64,000 nucleotides of DNA. Source: Fidelibacterota bacterium (GTDB taxonomy: Bacteria; Fidelibacterota; UBA8477; JABMPR01). The stretch covers positions 21,421 to 85,420 of the forward strand of contig JAJRSW010000012.1 of the NCBI GenBank assembly GCA_024278595.1. Reading direction: 5' to 3'. Of the stretch, positions 1-8,438 are shown piece by piece (the first letter of the stretch is position 1; each line of letters opens with the position of its first letter). Made by a program: the position numbers and the translations under genes. Below the pieces are notes generated by a model. That model did not search any database and was not told the DNA's origin. It was given only the letters and a program-made list of their open reading frames with translations.

Positions 1-780
1 GATCGCTGTGGCCATGGGACCGAGCGAGGTGTTCAGCAAGCCCAGTTCAATAGCTGTCGGGTGCTCTGGAAGATCATTAGCAAGTCTTTGACTCAGTTGC
101 AGCAGACGATCTTTCTCGAGGACCAGCTCATCAGCCAGGTTCATAAGCTTATCGAGTCGCTGGACTTCGACCCGAATGGTAGGAACCAGGCGCTTCTGTT
201 CTGTTATTCTACTTGGTTTTTTTCCAGCCACACCCAGCTGTGATCTGCTCTCTGAGTGTGTAATGTCCATGACAAATTGATCAATCAGATCTTCGGGGAA
301 GCCTGCAGCGAATTGGGGTATGGAGAGCTTGGGTTTTACCTGAGCTGAGGTAGCTTCACTCGAGTCCAGCATGGGACGGGATGTAGATTGTAACAGGTCA
401 GCAATAGCATTTTTTAGAGGGGACGTATTGTATGCACCTTCAACCCGATTCCCCACATCACCCACGAACATCTTAAACCAGTCTACAGATTCCCACAGGA
501 CATCAATGATCTTTTGGTCAGGTGTCATTTCAGCATTACGAATTTTATTGAGAAGATCCTCTGAAGCATGTGCCAGGCCAGTACATTCATCAAATGAGAG
601 AAAGCCGCTGATACCCTTGATCGTATGAAATGAACGAAAAATGCGATTGACCAGTTCGTCACTGATCTGTGTCCGCATCAGCGCAAGGTCCTGGTACAAT
701 TGTTCGATGAGCTCATTGGTCTCAATGACATATTCATCCAGAATCTCGGTCATATCTCCTAATTCACCATACATTCCCAT
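1..780 (-). CDS. cheA: Chemotaxis histidine kinase CheA, N-terminal part (cut by left edge)
   Basis: The gene reads leftward and runs off the window, leaving about 260 N-terminal residues. CheA is the cytoplasmic autokinase that passes phosphate from receptor arrays to CheY and CheB. Residues 1-110 form an Hpt domain with the motif FHTIKG; His52 is the expected phosphorylation site. Residues 201-226 begin the dimerisation helix (RLDKLMNLADELV). The roughly 90 residues between them look like a flexible linker, so a CheY-binding P2 domain seems absent. An in-frame stop lies just upstream of 780; Met at 774 or 753 are alternative starts, and AAGGA lies rather far from the first ATG. It is downstream of an HDOD gene and an ExeA-like gene on the same strand. 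The kinase core lies outside the window. Confidence 0.88.
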   Translation of the reverse strand, partial: MGMYGELGDMTEILDEYVIETNELIEQLYQDLALMRTQISDELVNRIFRSFHTIKGISGFLSFDECTGLAHASEDLLNKIRNAEMTPDQKIIDVLWESVDWFKMFVGDVGNRVEGAYNTSPLKNAIADLLQSTSRPMLDSSEATSAQVKPKLSIPQFAAGFPEDLIDQFVMDITHSESRSQLGVAGKKPSRITEQKRLVPTIRVEVQRLDKLMNLADELVLEKDRLLQLSQRLANDLPEHPTAIELGLLNTSLGPMATAI

Positions 781-894
781 ACGAACTGATCCGTTTCCTT
801 ATAAACCTTCAATATTTTCAAATATTGATTTGATGACTATGTTCCGGTGACTCACTGGTGCTCCCTTTGATGTGCCTGCTAGGTTCATTCTTGC

Positions 895-1827
895 TCACAT
901 ATTCAGTAATTTTACCATTTCTCGAACAGCACCCCAATGCTCGTCCAGATCAAGCAAAAAGTCATTAAAATTTGTGTTCTGGGCTCTGACCGATCGAAGC
1001 TGGATCATTTCCCATGCTTCAGGAATGTCATCTCCTGTCCTTAGTTGCCGATACCCAAAATTCAAGCGAATATTATTGGCAATATAGTTTGCCAGTTGGA
1101 CTAACGAGCCAGCTAAACGTAACTCCCCATCTTCGATGTTTGCCAGATTGTGGTGATGCCCAGTGACTATTTGAACGTGCTGACTCAGCCCCCACCTTTC
1201 GGCAATCCAACGTCCGGTCTGCTGGTGGGTCACACCAAAGATACGCGCTTCAGACTGGATCATGGAGATGCTCTCGGACATACTCAGTTTAAAGGCTTCT
1301 TCGAATTTGGCGGGTTCCAGACGGAAGAGGACCAATTGTCCAATATCGTGGAGTAGGCCCAGCGAATAGGGGCTCTCCTCAAAGTGGGTCCCCAACTCCT
1401 CATCCAACAGTTCTGTGATATGTCCAACAGCTATACTATGCTCCCAAAATTGCTTCCAATCAAGCGAAGTTTCAGTGCCTGATTGGGTCATTGATTTTAA
1501 AATTGAAAATCCGAGTACGATTCCTGCTAATTCACGCATTCCAATAATCACCACCGCCTGACGCAGTGAATTCACCTTGGTGGACATACCGTAATATGCT
1601 GAATTAGCAACTTTCAGGATCTTTAATGCCAGGGATGGGTCCTGTTCAATTATTGGGACCGTCTGGATCACAGATAGTTTGTCCTCGCGCATAATATTCT
1701 GAATTTCCAGAGCAATGGTGGGCAAGGTCGGGAGACCGACCAGGGATCGGATCCGGTCCTGATAGAATTTAACTTTATCTTCCATGTGGACCGGACTCTG
1801 TTTTGCGCCAGAGCGAACTATTTCCAT
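895..1827 (-). CDS. HDOD domain protein
   Basis: This 310-residue protein carries an HDOD domain (about residues 30-230), a degenerate HD fold without nucleotide hydrolysis that is common in bacterial signalling and motility regulators. Visible family features are LPTLPTIALEI at the start of the domain, the segment DPSLALKILKVANSAYY, and GLLHDIGQ. There is no attached receiver, GGDEF or EAL domain. No strong ribosome binding site precedes the first ATG (1827); Met15 at 1785 (MEDKVKF) may be the true start because the first residues look unconserved. It sits between an ExeA-like ATPase and cheA, all leftward, so a role in chemotaxis or flagellar control is a reasonable inference. The partner is unknown. 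Confidence 0.85.
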   Translation of the reverse strand: MEIVRSGAKQSPVHMEDKVKFYQDRIRSLVGLPTLPTIALEIQNIMREDKLSVIQTVPIIEQDPSLALKILKVANSAYYGMSTKVNSLRQAVVIIGMRELAGIVLGFSILKSMTQSGTETSLDWKQFWEHSIAVGHITELLDEELGTHFEESPYSLGLLHDIGQLVLFRLEPAKFEEAFKLSMSESISMIQSEARIFGVTHQQTGRWIAERWGLSQHVQIVTGHHHNLANIEDGELRLAGSLVQLANYIANNIRLNFGYRQLRTGDDIPEAWEMIQLRSVRAQNTNFNDFLLDLDEHWGAVREMVKLLNM

Positions 1828-1904
1828 GGTTGAAGATCATTTGCAATTTTTCACACGGATCCCGGTGCGCCCACTTTTGACCATATTTGGAGTGTTCACC
1901 ATGA

Positions 1905-2735
1905 TCATTCAGCTGGTTCGTTCCAGGCAGAGTTATCTGCCAAAGCAGAATTGACCAACTCAGCCGTAATTTTACTAACCCCGGCAACGGCGGATTCTTT
2001 TAGGCTGAGCGACCCCATATGGTTTATCTCCCGTGGCAGGCCTCGAGATGCCTGCCAGATAAAGGCAACCGCATCTTCAGTAAACGGGAAACTTTTCATA
2101 AACCCAGCGACCTGGAGACGGTGCAATAAATAATATTTCGTTTCTTTTTCATTAAAAGCTTTCAAGGTAATGGAATAGCGGATCTTTTCCACAAAAGTGG
2201 TATAAGCACTGTGTTTTAAACGATGTGCGAATTCTGGTCGACCAAAGAGGAGGATCGAGACTATATTTTGATCTTCCCCATGAATATTCGCAAGCAGGTC
2301 CAGGTCATCCAGGAGTGTTTTTGACTGGATAGTCTGAGCTGCATCAATAATGATAACCGGTTGTATTCCCTGGTCAAATAGTTCTGCCAATCCTGTGGTG
2401 ATCTGGGTTACAACCTGCGTTGGGGGGGATGGTAACTTGCCATCAAAAAGTGTGGTACAGATCTCTCTCAGAAATGTGGTAGCGGACAGGTGTGGGTCAC
2501 GGATCAAGCAGATCTTGTAGGGCTGATCCACCAAGGAGTCGATGAGGAGCTGTGCAAGCATCGTCTTTCCCGAACCGGACTCTCCAACTACCAAACCCAC
2601 TTCCCGCTGTTCTATGGCGATCTTCGCCCATTCGAGAGCAGTAGCGTGGTTCTGGCTGGCATAATAAAAAGCTGGATCCGGAGTTAACTCAAAAGGTTCC
2701 TGGTTCAATCCATATTGTTCAAAACACAAATTCAT
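1905..2735 (-). CDS. ExeA/GspA-type AAA ATPase
   Basis: The 276-residue protein resembles the AAA ATPase of the general secretion protein A (ExeA) family. It opens with the typical FEQYGLNQEPFELTPDPAFYY signature, then Walker A GESGSGKT at residues 51-58 and Walker B VIIIDAAQ at 126-133. The family normally reads DEAQ here, so the catalytic glutamate is replaced by alanine, which could slow ATP hydrolysis. The C-terminal lid contains a GLPREINHMGSLSL segment that acts as sensor 2. It lacks the C-terminal peptidoglycan-binding extension of full ExeA, so it is a short, cytoplasmic version. GGAG lies 11 bases before the start. HDOD and cheA genes follow on the same strand. Confidence 0.8.
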   Translation of the reverse strand: MNLCFEQYGLNQEPFELTPDPAFYYASQNHATALEWAKIAIEQREVGLVVGESGSGKTMLAQLLIDSLVDQPYKICLIRDPHLSATTFLREICTTLFDGKLPSPPTQVVTQITTGLAELFDQGIQPVIIIDAAQTIQSKTLLDDLDLLANIHGEDQNIVSILLFGRPEFAHRLKHSAYTTFVEKIRYSITLKAFNEKETKYYLLHRLQVAGFMKSFPFTEDAVAFIWQASRGLPREINHMGSLSLKESAVAGVSKITAELVNSALADNSAWNEPAE

Positions 2736-3219
2736 ATTATGAACAGCTCCAGATCGGGACCCAAACTGTTGCTGTCTGGATAGCTGGCTCTCACTTCATG
2801 GACGGCGGACCACACTCTGGTGGTCTGGATACGGTAATTCCGCAATTCCGGTTTTCCTCCTCTGGAGTCGCTTCATGCGATCAATGCATTTTCGCAGAAA
2901 TCATGCCACCATTTTTTACTAAATAACAAGCCCCCCTTTAGATGCGTTACTAGCTGTTTTATCTACTCTTATATATCCTTTCTATTCCTTTGAAAGAATT
3001 GCGATCATGATTACCGGTAATATTTACCCTGTAAGCATGGAAAAATTTTCCCGGTCTCCTGAACCATGTTTTCGGTTAGCAATCAGGCACTCTGAGAGCA
3101 TCAGTGCGACTTTATCATTCCTTGGGGAAGTCTGAAAATCCATAGTATCACAATAATTACTGTATAATTTCAAGCCTTAGAACTTTCGACCTCAATAGCT
3201 ACTTGGAAAGAAAACTTTT
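2736..3219. other. Divergent intergenic region
   Basis: This 484-base gap separates the leftward ExeA-like gene from the rightward sensor kinase. It must hold both promoters. I see no convincing ORF; a short inverted repeat (GACCAC...GTGGTC) lies near 2808-2826, and the part from 2920 onward is AT-rich. No known riboswitch or RNA gene is recognisable. Confidence 0.5.
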
Positions 3220-5112
3220 ATGGCTCCCACAGCAGCAACCTTTGAATCCTTCTTTTTTGATTATCCAGATGGGGTAATTCTCAGAGATCGGGATGGTACC
3301 ATTCTTGAGATTAACAAGGCTGCCACTGATCTATTAAATTTCTCGAGAAACGATCTGATCGGTCAAAAAGATGTCCAGATCATTGATTTTGCCCGGATCG
3401 ATCCTGCAATTGTAGATATGATGATCAGAAGTGTGTTCAAGGGTGAGACGTATACGGCGGATCTGTTCGCCAAACAGAAAGATGGTACCAGTATACCCAT
3501 TCAATTACTCATGAATCGGATTCATTATCAGGGTGAACATGTCATCGCGTATACCATCCAAGATATTACCATGCGATTTGAAGTAGACATTGCCATGCGC
3601 GAGAGTGAAGAAAGATATCGGAGCCTGGTCGATCTCTCCCCCTTTGCCATATTCATCGTTTCTGGTGAAAAGATAGCTTATCTAAATCCGGCGGCAGTTG
3701 ACTTGCTCAGAGGCGAAAATCAATATGATATCATTGGTCAGCCCATGTCCTCTTTTGTACTGCCTGAAGAGCATTCCAGCTTGATCCGGTGTCTGGAAGA
3801 ACGTGAATTGAAGGGTCAGCGTGATCTAAAGCATACTCATTTTTTAGATATCAATAAGAATGTAGTTAATGTTGAGGCCATCTGCCTCCCCATCGTTTTT
3901 AAATCAGTTCCATCGACCCAGATCATCGGCCTGGATATCACCGAGCGACGCTTGCTGGAAGAAGAACTCCGGCAATCACAAAAGCTTGAGGCCATTGGTT
4001 TACTGGCCGGTGGTGTGGCTCATGATTTCAATAATATTCTCACCGGGATCATTGGGTACGCAGGTCTGGGTCTGGGTGTCTTGGATCGGGATCATGCAGC
4101 TTACAATTTTTTTCAACATATCGAGGTCAAATCCCAGGAAGCCGCCAAACTGGTGTACCAATTACTGGCATTCAGTCGCAAAGATATTTTATCATTCACC
4201 AAACTGGATCTAAATGATATTATTGTCAGCTCAGCAGATTTTCTGGGTAGAGTTCTCCCAGAAGATATTGACTACAACACATCACCTTGTAAAAATGAAT
4301 GTACGATAAATGCCGACCCTGTGGCACTGCAGCAGATATTGACCAATCTGTGTGTAAATGCTCGCGATGCCATGCCAGGGGGTGGTAGCGTGACAATTAT
4401 TACCGAGATTGTCCAGCTTGAGGAAAACAGGATCACTTCCTCCTTTGACTTTACGCCAGGCAGTTTTGTGAAATTAAGCGTCAGGGATCTGGGCATGGGG
4501 ATGAGTGATAACACCCTCAAACACATGTACGATCCTTTCTTTACCACTAAAGGGATCGGTGAAGGAAGTGGGCTTGGACTTTCAATGGTCTATGGTCTGG
4601 TCAAACAGCATGGTGGCTTAATTCATTGCGAGAGCAAACTTGGAGAGGGCACAACTTTTGATATCTATTTCCCTTATTTAGATGCTCATCAATCAATTTC
4701 CAGTATCACTAAAATAGGTCAAAATCTCATCCGGGGCCGTGAAAATATTTTGCTGGTTGAAGATGATATAGATGTTCTCACTATTTTACAGGGTATTCTG
4801 GAATCGTCTGGTTATACAGTAAAAATGGCGAAAAATGGGAAAGTCGCCATGGATATTATCATGGATAACAGTTACCCCATCGATCTGGTTATCACTGACC
4901 TGATCATGCCTGAAATGAGTGGCACAGAGCTTTATAAACGTGTAGAACATCTGCCACACTGCCCTAAGTTCCTATATATTAGTGGTTATGCTCGTGATGC
5001 TGAGATCAAGGGGCTAAAATTGAGTCCGGATATTGAGTTTATGAAAAAACCCTTCACTGCCACAGAATTGAATCGAAGGGTAAGAAAGGTTATCGATAGG
5101 GTCAAGGAGTAG
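3220..5112 (+). CDS. Hybrid sensor histidine kinase (PAS-PAS-HisKA-HATPase-REC)
   Basis: This 630-residue soluble kinase has two PAS domains (about residues 8-120 and 130-245), a HisKA dimerisation domain with the phospho-accepting H268 in GGVAHDFNNILTGI, a HATPase domain (NLCVNARDAMPGGG for the N box; GEGSGLGLSMVYG for the G2 region), and a C-terminal receiver with D560 in ITDLIMPEMSG and the conserved lysine in MKKPF. No membrane segment is predicted, so it should sense a cytoplasmic signal. The HDFNN variant H-box is typical of kinases with a C-terminal receiver. It faces the filament operon convergently, and a GGAAAG lies upstream of the start. The signal and output partner are not evident; neighbourhood suggests motility or chemotaxis. 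Confidence 0.9.
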   Translation: MAPTAATFESFFFDYPDGVILRDRDGTILEINKAATDLLNFSRNDLIGQKDVQIIDFARIDPAIVDMMIRSVFKGETYTADLFAKQKDGTSIPIQLLMNRIHYQGEHVIAYTIQDITMRFEVDIAMRESEERYRSLVDLSPFAIFIVSGEKIAYLNPAAVDLLRGENQYDIIGQPMSSFVLPEEHSSLIRCLEERELKGQRDLKHTHFLDINKNVVNVEAICLPIVFKSVPSTQIIGLDITERRLLEEELRQSQKLEAIGLLAGGVAHDFNNILTGIIGYAGLGLGVLDRDHAAYNFFQHIEVKSQEAAKLVYQLLAFSRKDILSFTKLDLNDIIVSSADFLGRVLPEDIDYNTSPCKNECTINADPVALQQILTNLCVNARDAMPGGGSVTIITEIVQLEENRITSSFDFTPGSFVKLSVRDLGMGMSDNTLKHMYDPFFTTKGIGEGSGLGLSMVYGLVKQHGGLIHCESKLGEGTTFDIYFPYLDAHQSISSITKIGQNLIRGRENILLVEDDIDVLTILQGILESSGYTVKMAKNGKVAMDIIMDNSYPIDLVITDLIMPEMSGTELYKRVEHLPHCPKFLYISGYARDAEIKGLKLSPDIEFMKKPFTATELNRRVRKVIDRVKE

Positions 5113-5143
5113 AGGGAGGCGTACTCAGGTACCTGTTGGTTTT

Positions 5144-5614
5144 TTATAGATCCTTTATGATCTTATCCGCAATTACATCGATGACACCTGGTGAATCATA
5201 CTGATTGTTACGAATATTGCTAAGGACCTCCTGCATACGCGTGGGAGATAGACCAGAACTATGTCCCAGCGATTCAGCAGCGATCTTGCCAGCCACACTT
5301 GAGACAACCTGAGGTGAAGAATAAAAATCAGCTTCAATTTTTGTTTCAATTTCCTGGCGTTCTTCAGGACTAAGGGTCTCTGTAGTTGGTATTTCGGCTG
5401 AATAACGCAAAATTTCAGCATCACGCTGAAGCAAACTTCTCGCAGAATCAGATACATTTACCTGATCTTGAGGAACTTTCCGGGTCTTCGGTTCGGTTGC
5501 GGTAGGTGCACGGGCACCAAGATCATTTGATCTTTTGACCTGCTTCTGTTTTTCATTACGCTCTGCGCGTTGAAATTCAGTAGGAAGATTTCCAATATTC
5601 TTAATTGGGGGCAT
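5144..5614 (-). CDS. FlgM-like flagellar anti-sigma protein with a duplicated C-terminal motif
   Basis: The protein is about 156 residues when started at the ATG preceded by AAGGAG (six bases before it); an upstream ATG gives nine more residues but lacks a site. The middle part has a VNVSDSARSLLQRDAE segment like the FlgM entry motif. The C-terminal half holds two copies of a roughly 28-residue unit, each with Y-x-S-P-x-V then A-x-K-I (FYSSPQVVSSVAGKIA and QYDSPGVIDVIADKII), resembling the sigma-28-binding C-terminal helices of FlgM. Ordinary FlgM is about 95 residues with one such end, so this is long and duplicated. It is the last gene of the flagellin-fliS-fliD-flaG operon and overlaps the preceding gene region, which fits an anti-sigma role. 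Family assignment rests on motif reading. Confidence 0.55.
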   Translation of the reverse strand: MPPIKNIGNLPTEFQRAERNEKQKQVKRSNDLGARAPTATEPKTRKVPQDQVNVSDSARSLLQRDAEILRYSAEIPTTETLSPEERQEIETKIEADFYSSPQVVSSVAGKIAAESLGHSSGLSPTRMQEVLSNIRNNQYDSPGVIDVIADKIIKDL

Positions 5615-5624
5615 GATCAGCTCC

Positions 5625-6056
5625 TTAGACACTCCTGGCATCTATGATCGTTGGTTGCTGTATCTCTTTCATTGCATTCGTGGCCTCACCCCGATTATCG
5701 GCGATCTTTCCCATTTCTTTAACGGCATTCATCTTGCGCACGTGAAGAATATCCAATAGCTTGGCATCTGTTACAACAAGTGATTTCGCAATACTGCATA
5801 ATTGCTTCACAATTTTAGATTTTTTCATTTCCTGCTCATCCATCTGGAGTGCATTTTTCTTTTTTTCGAGCTGTCGCAGCCGATCGATCCACAGATCACG
5901 GGCATCCAATAATTCTAAAATAGACTTGAGTGAAATGGTATCCGATTCATCCATTATTTCCTGGGTCTTGGCCATAATTTCATGAAAACAAACCAATTCC
6001 TGCTCCAGGAGTATTTGGGCAGAGTGAGGCATCACATAATCTGTGGGAGTCATCAT
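5625..6056 (-). CDS. Probable FlgN-like flagellar chaperone
   Basis: A 143-residue, almost wholly helical, charged protein. It has no membrane span or signal peptide. The pattern of long helices with LLEQELVCFHEIM and LDARDLWIDRLRQLEKKK resembles FlgN, which escorts hook-filament junction proteins to the export gate, but I see no diagnostic motif. The first ATG overlaps the end of flaG (TATATGATG); the second ATG has AGGAGT closer to ideal spacing. It ends directly before the FlgM-like gene, and flgM-flgN neighbours are common. Function is inferred mainly from that position. Confidence 0.5.
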   Translation of the reverse strand: MMTPTDYVMPHSAQILLEQELVCFHEIMAKTQEIMDESDTISLKSILELLDARDLWIDRLRQLEKKKNALQMDEQEMKKSKIVKQLCSIAKSLVVTDAKLLDILHVRKMNAVKEMGKIADNRGEATNAMKEIQQPTIIDARSV

Positions 6057-6421
6057 ATACTCCTCTCAAAGATCAGACCAGACACTTCTCTTAATTTGGA
6101 CATGAGATTTAACATCTCTTCCCGGGGAATTTGTCGAATCTCTTCACCTGTTTTATCATCGGTGACTCTTATCACCGGATAGGGTGTACGATCATCGAAA
6201 GAAAATGAGACCTTGGTTCCTAATTTTTGAACCACTTCGGTAACATGTTCGGTAAGTTTAGCAAAATCGACTGCATTAACATCCAGTATAGCTGCATCTT
6301 GTGTATTTTCAGAGCTGTTATCTGCCTCATTCACTTCCTTTGCAGTAGTGACTTGTGAAACAGGTTCAACAACCGCTGTTGATACTACTTTTTTTGTGAG
6401 TTCTACGACTACAGCTTCCAT
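6053..6421 (-). CDS. flaG: FlaG family protein
   Basis: The 122-residue protein has a variable, low-complexity N-terminal half and a conserved C-terminal FlaG domain: KVSFSFDDRTPYPVIRVTD, then the family signature TGEEIRQIPREEML and a final hydrophobic helix. FlaG proteins influence filament length, and are usually encoded next to flagellin and fliD, as here. A strong ribosome binding site (AAGGAGG) precedes the start. It lies 12 bases after fliD and overlaps the following FlgN-like gene by four bases, so the block is translated from one message. Confidence 0.85.
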   Translation of the reverse strand: MEAVVVELTKKVVSTAVVEPVSQVTTAKEVNEADNSSENTQDAAILDVNAVDFAKLTEHVTEVVQKLGTKVSFSFDDRTPYPVIRVTDDKTGEEIRQIPREEMLNLMSKLREVSGLIFERSI

Positions 6422-6433
6422 GATATTCCTCCT

Positions 6434-7909
6434 TTACCTAGAAAAGGATCCTAGAAAACTTTGTTGACTTTGTAATTTATACATCATCTCCTGTAGACTT
6501 GTAAACTCTTGTCTTAATTGGTCCTCACGACGATAGAGTATATCATCCATCAATGATATACGATCCGATAGGTTCATTAATTGGTCTTCGATGTTATTCT
6601 GACTGCTGGTGATAGATCCACCAGTTTTAACATAATTTTCCAGATAACCATCCAGTTGAGTTGCCAGGCCATCTGCTGAATTGAAAAGATCTGCCACATA
6701 ATTCGAATTCGTTTCGATGGCTGTGGTGAATTTATCCATATCAGCGATGGATAACATGCCCTGGGAATCAGCTTCAATTCCAACGGTAAATAAACGGGAA
6801 TAATCGGAATTACTGACACCACTGACTTGATTCATGGTAAAATTCCGTAGATCGTAGACAATGGCACGGTAGGTGAAATCATCAGCTAACATACCCCGCT
6901 TAAATGTATCGGGATCCATCTGGGTCTTCTCACGCAAGTAGGTCATTGCTTCATTATAGGCATCGATAAAACCATTAACCTCCGTTTTGACACCTTCGGT
7001 ATCAGCGACAACCGTAATGGTCTGGGTGGTGACGGAAGTATCCATCATTTTTATGGTCACTCCAGTCAGCGCATCCGTCACAGTGTTGCTGTCGCGATAG
7101 AAATCCAGACCGTTAATGTTAAATTTTGAATTCAACATACTGGTTGTTGTGCTGGTACCTACAACAGTAATATAACCACCTGACGTACCACTACTTTGAA
7201 CATTGTCAGTAACACCCAGTGCGGATAAAAGGTTATCAGCTGAATCGGTAAAATCCATGCGATAGGTATATCCAGATGATTCACTTCTCAGAACCAGCCG
7301 TGATTTACCAGACTCTTCGGTCACCACTGAGGCTCTGACCTGTTCTTCAGAACCAATAGTTTCACCAGCAACAGCCGTATACATCGCACTATTTATGGCA
7401 TCTGCGATCTGATACAAGGCTTCATCGTTACTCAAAGCCAGATTGGCGGCTGTCACTGTTACAGAAATACTCACTCGATTGTTCGGATCCAGATCTGTAG
7501 GAGAACCTACATCGATTGAAAACGTTTGATCTGTGAGAAAACCACTAAAACTGGTATCTGTATCGGTATACTGCTGTGAAACACGGGTGTCTGAGATTGC
7601 CAGGCGATCAATGGTGAGAGCATGATTACCTAATGCGGCAGTTGCACCAGCAGTGGCAGATAGAATATCACTGTCACTGGTTGAAGCAGAGCGAGCCGCA
7701 AATTGATCAGTTATGGGATCAGACAAGCGTTCGGCCTTCGATTGGAGCGCCGATAATTTACTATCCAGATCCGATAGGATACTTTTTCGCTCATACAATT
7801 TGTCCTGTTGATCCAATAGAGCGTTCTTTGGACGAGATTCGAAATTCATGTACTGCTCGACCAAGTATTCGATGGAATTTTGTGAACTGAAAAGTGAATT
7901 AATATCCAT
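6434..7909 (-). CDS. fliD: Flagellar filament cap protein FliD (HAP2)
   Basis: At 491 residues this is a full-length filament cap protein, which sits at the filament tip and folds arriving flagellin. The N-terminal region (DINSLFSSQNSIEYLVEQYM then a helical stretch) and C-terminal coiled coil (LSDRISLMDDILYRREDQLRQ) match the FliD ends that form the leg domains; between them are the beta-rich head domains with a threonine- and serine-rich middle. The gene starts eight bases after fliS and is followed by flaG. A weak AGGTTGG site precedes the ATG. Gene order flagellin-fliS-fliD-flaG is typical. Confidence 0.9.
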   Translation of the reverse strand: MDINSLFSSQNSIEYLVEQYMNFESRPKNALLDQQDKLYERKSILSDLDSKLSALQSKAERLSDPITDQFAARSASTSDSDILSATAGATAALGNHALTIDRLAISDTRVSQQYTDTDTSFSGFLTDQTFSIDVGSPTDLDPNNRVSISVTVTAANLALSNDEALYQIADAINSAMYTAVAGETIGSEEQVRASVVTEESGKSRLVLRSESSGYTYRMDFTDSADNLLSALGVTDNVQSSGTSGGYITVVGTSTTTSMLNSKFNINGLDFYRDSNTVTDALTGVTIKMMDTSVTTQTITVVADTEGVKTEVNGFIDAYNEAMTYLREKTQMDPDTFKRGMLADDFTYRAIVYDLRNFTMNQVSGVSNSDYSRLFTVGIEADSQGMLSIADMDKFTTAIETNSNYVADLFNSADGLATQLDGYLENYVKTGGSITSSQNNIEDQLMNLSDRISLMDDILYRREDQLRQEFTSLQEMMYKLQSQQSFLGSFSR

Positions 7910-7917
7910 GATCCAAC

Positions 7918-8244
7918 CTATCTGATGCTCATGGCCTGTGTCCAGGTCTTACGCAAATCCATAAGATGGACTCGTGCTGTATCAAAGTCCCGTCTATGGA
8001 TATGATCCATGATCTCTGAATATACCCTATAAAACGTTGACGATATGTCTCCTGCTTCAAAGTTCAAGGAATTGATCAATTCCTGAACCGCTTCCAATGC
8101 TCTGCAATGGTCCTCTTGAGCACAAGCCCTAACTGCTGCCTCATAAATGTATGAGACCAGTTCTTCCGGGCTTGCCGTCATGATCTTCTGGACCAGGTAG
8201 GGATTGGTTTGAGCGTTTGGGGTCATACTATGGTTTGCCAACAT
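7918..8244 (-). CDS. fliS: Flagellin export chaperone FliS
   Basis: FliS binds the C-terminal end of flagellin in the cytoplasm and keeps it unpolymerised until export. This 108-residue protein has the family start NPYLVQKIMTASPEELVSYIYEAAV followed by helices expected for the four-helix bundle. It lies between flagellin and fliD on the same strand. The flagellin terminator at 8384-8423 separates it from the upstream flagellin gene, so it may have its own promoter or rely on read-through. Confidence 0.9.
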   Translation of the reverse strand: MLANHSMTPNAQTNPYLVQKIMTASPEELVSYIYEAAVRACAQEDHCRALEAVQELINSLNFEAGDISSTFYRVYSEIMDHIHRRDFDTARVHLMDLRKTWTQAMSIR

Positions 8245-8308
8245 TTTGTCATCTCCGGTAAATTGTCAAGTTCCATGCCACAATCCAGAGCTTGGTCTGA
8301 CTTGTGAC

Positions 8309-8361
8309 TAAACCTCTTTTAAACGCTGCTATCATTGAGATGGCGGTATCAAAGAGGTTTA
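8309..8361 (-). repeat. Inverted repeat upstream of fliS
   Basis: Two 11-base arms, TAAACCTCTTT at 8309-8319 and AAAGAGGTTTA at 8351-8361, form an inverted repeat in the gap between the flagellin terminator and fliS. It could be a regulator site or a second hairpin; no protein is assigned. Confidence 0.4.
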
Positions 8362-8383
8362 AGACAAGGTTTACATAGTCAAA

Positions 8384-8423
8384 AATAATGCAGCTGGATG
8401 GGAAAGCCTTTCCCATCCAGCTG
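8384..8423 (-). terminator. Rho-independent terminator of flagellin 1
   Basis: A perfect 15-base-pair stem (CAGCTGGATGGGAAA) with a three-base GCC loop at 8391-8423 is followed on the minus strand by ATTATTTTT. It begins 16 bases after the flagellin stop codon. It likely makes most flagellin transcripts monocistronic, with limited read-through to fliS. Confidence 0.85.
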
Positions 8424-8438
8424 TCATAGTTTCCTTCC

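Noticed and set aside
5112..5144. Terminator between the convergent sensor kinase and flgM-like genes
   Set aside because: CAGGTACCTG followed by TTTTTT is present but the palindrome leaves no room for a loop, so support is weak.
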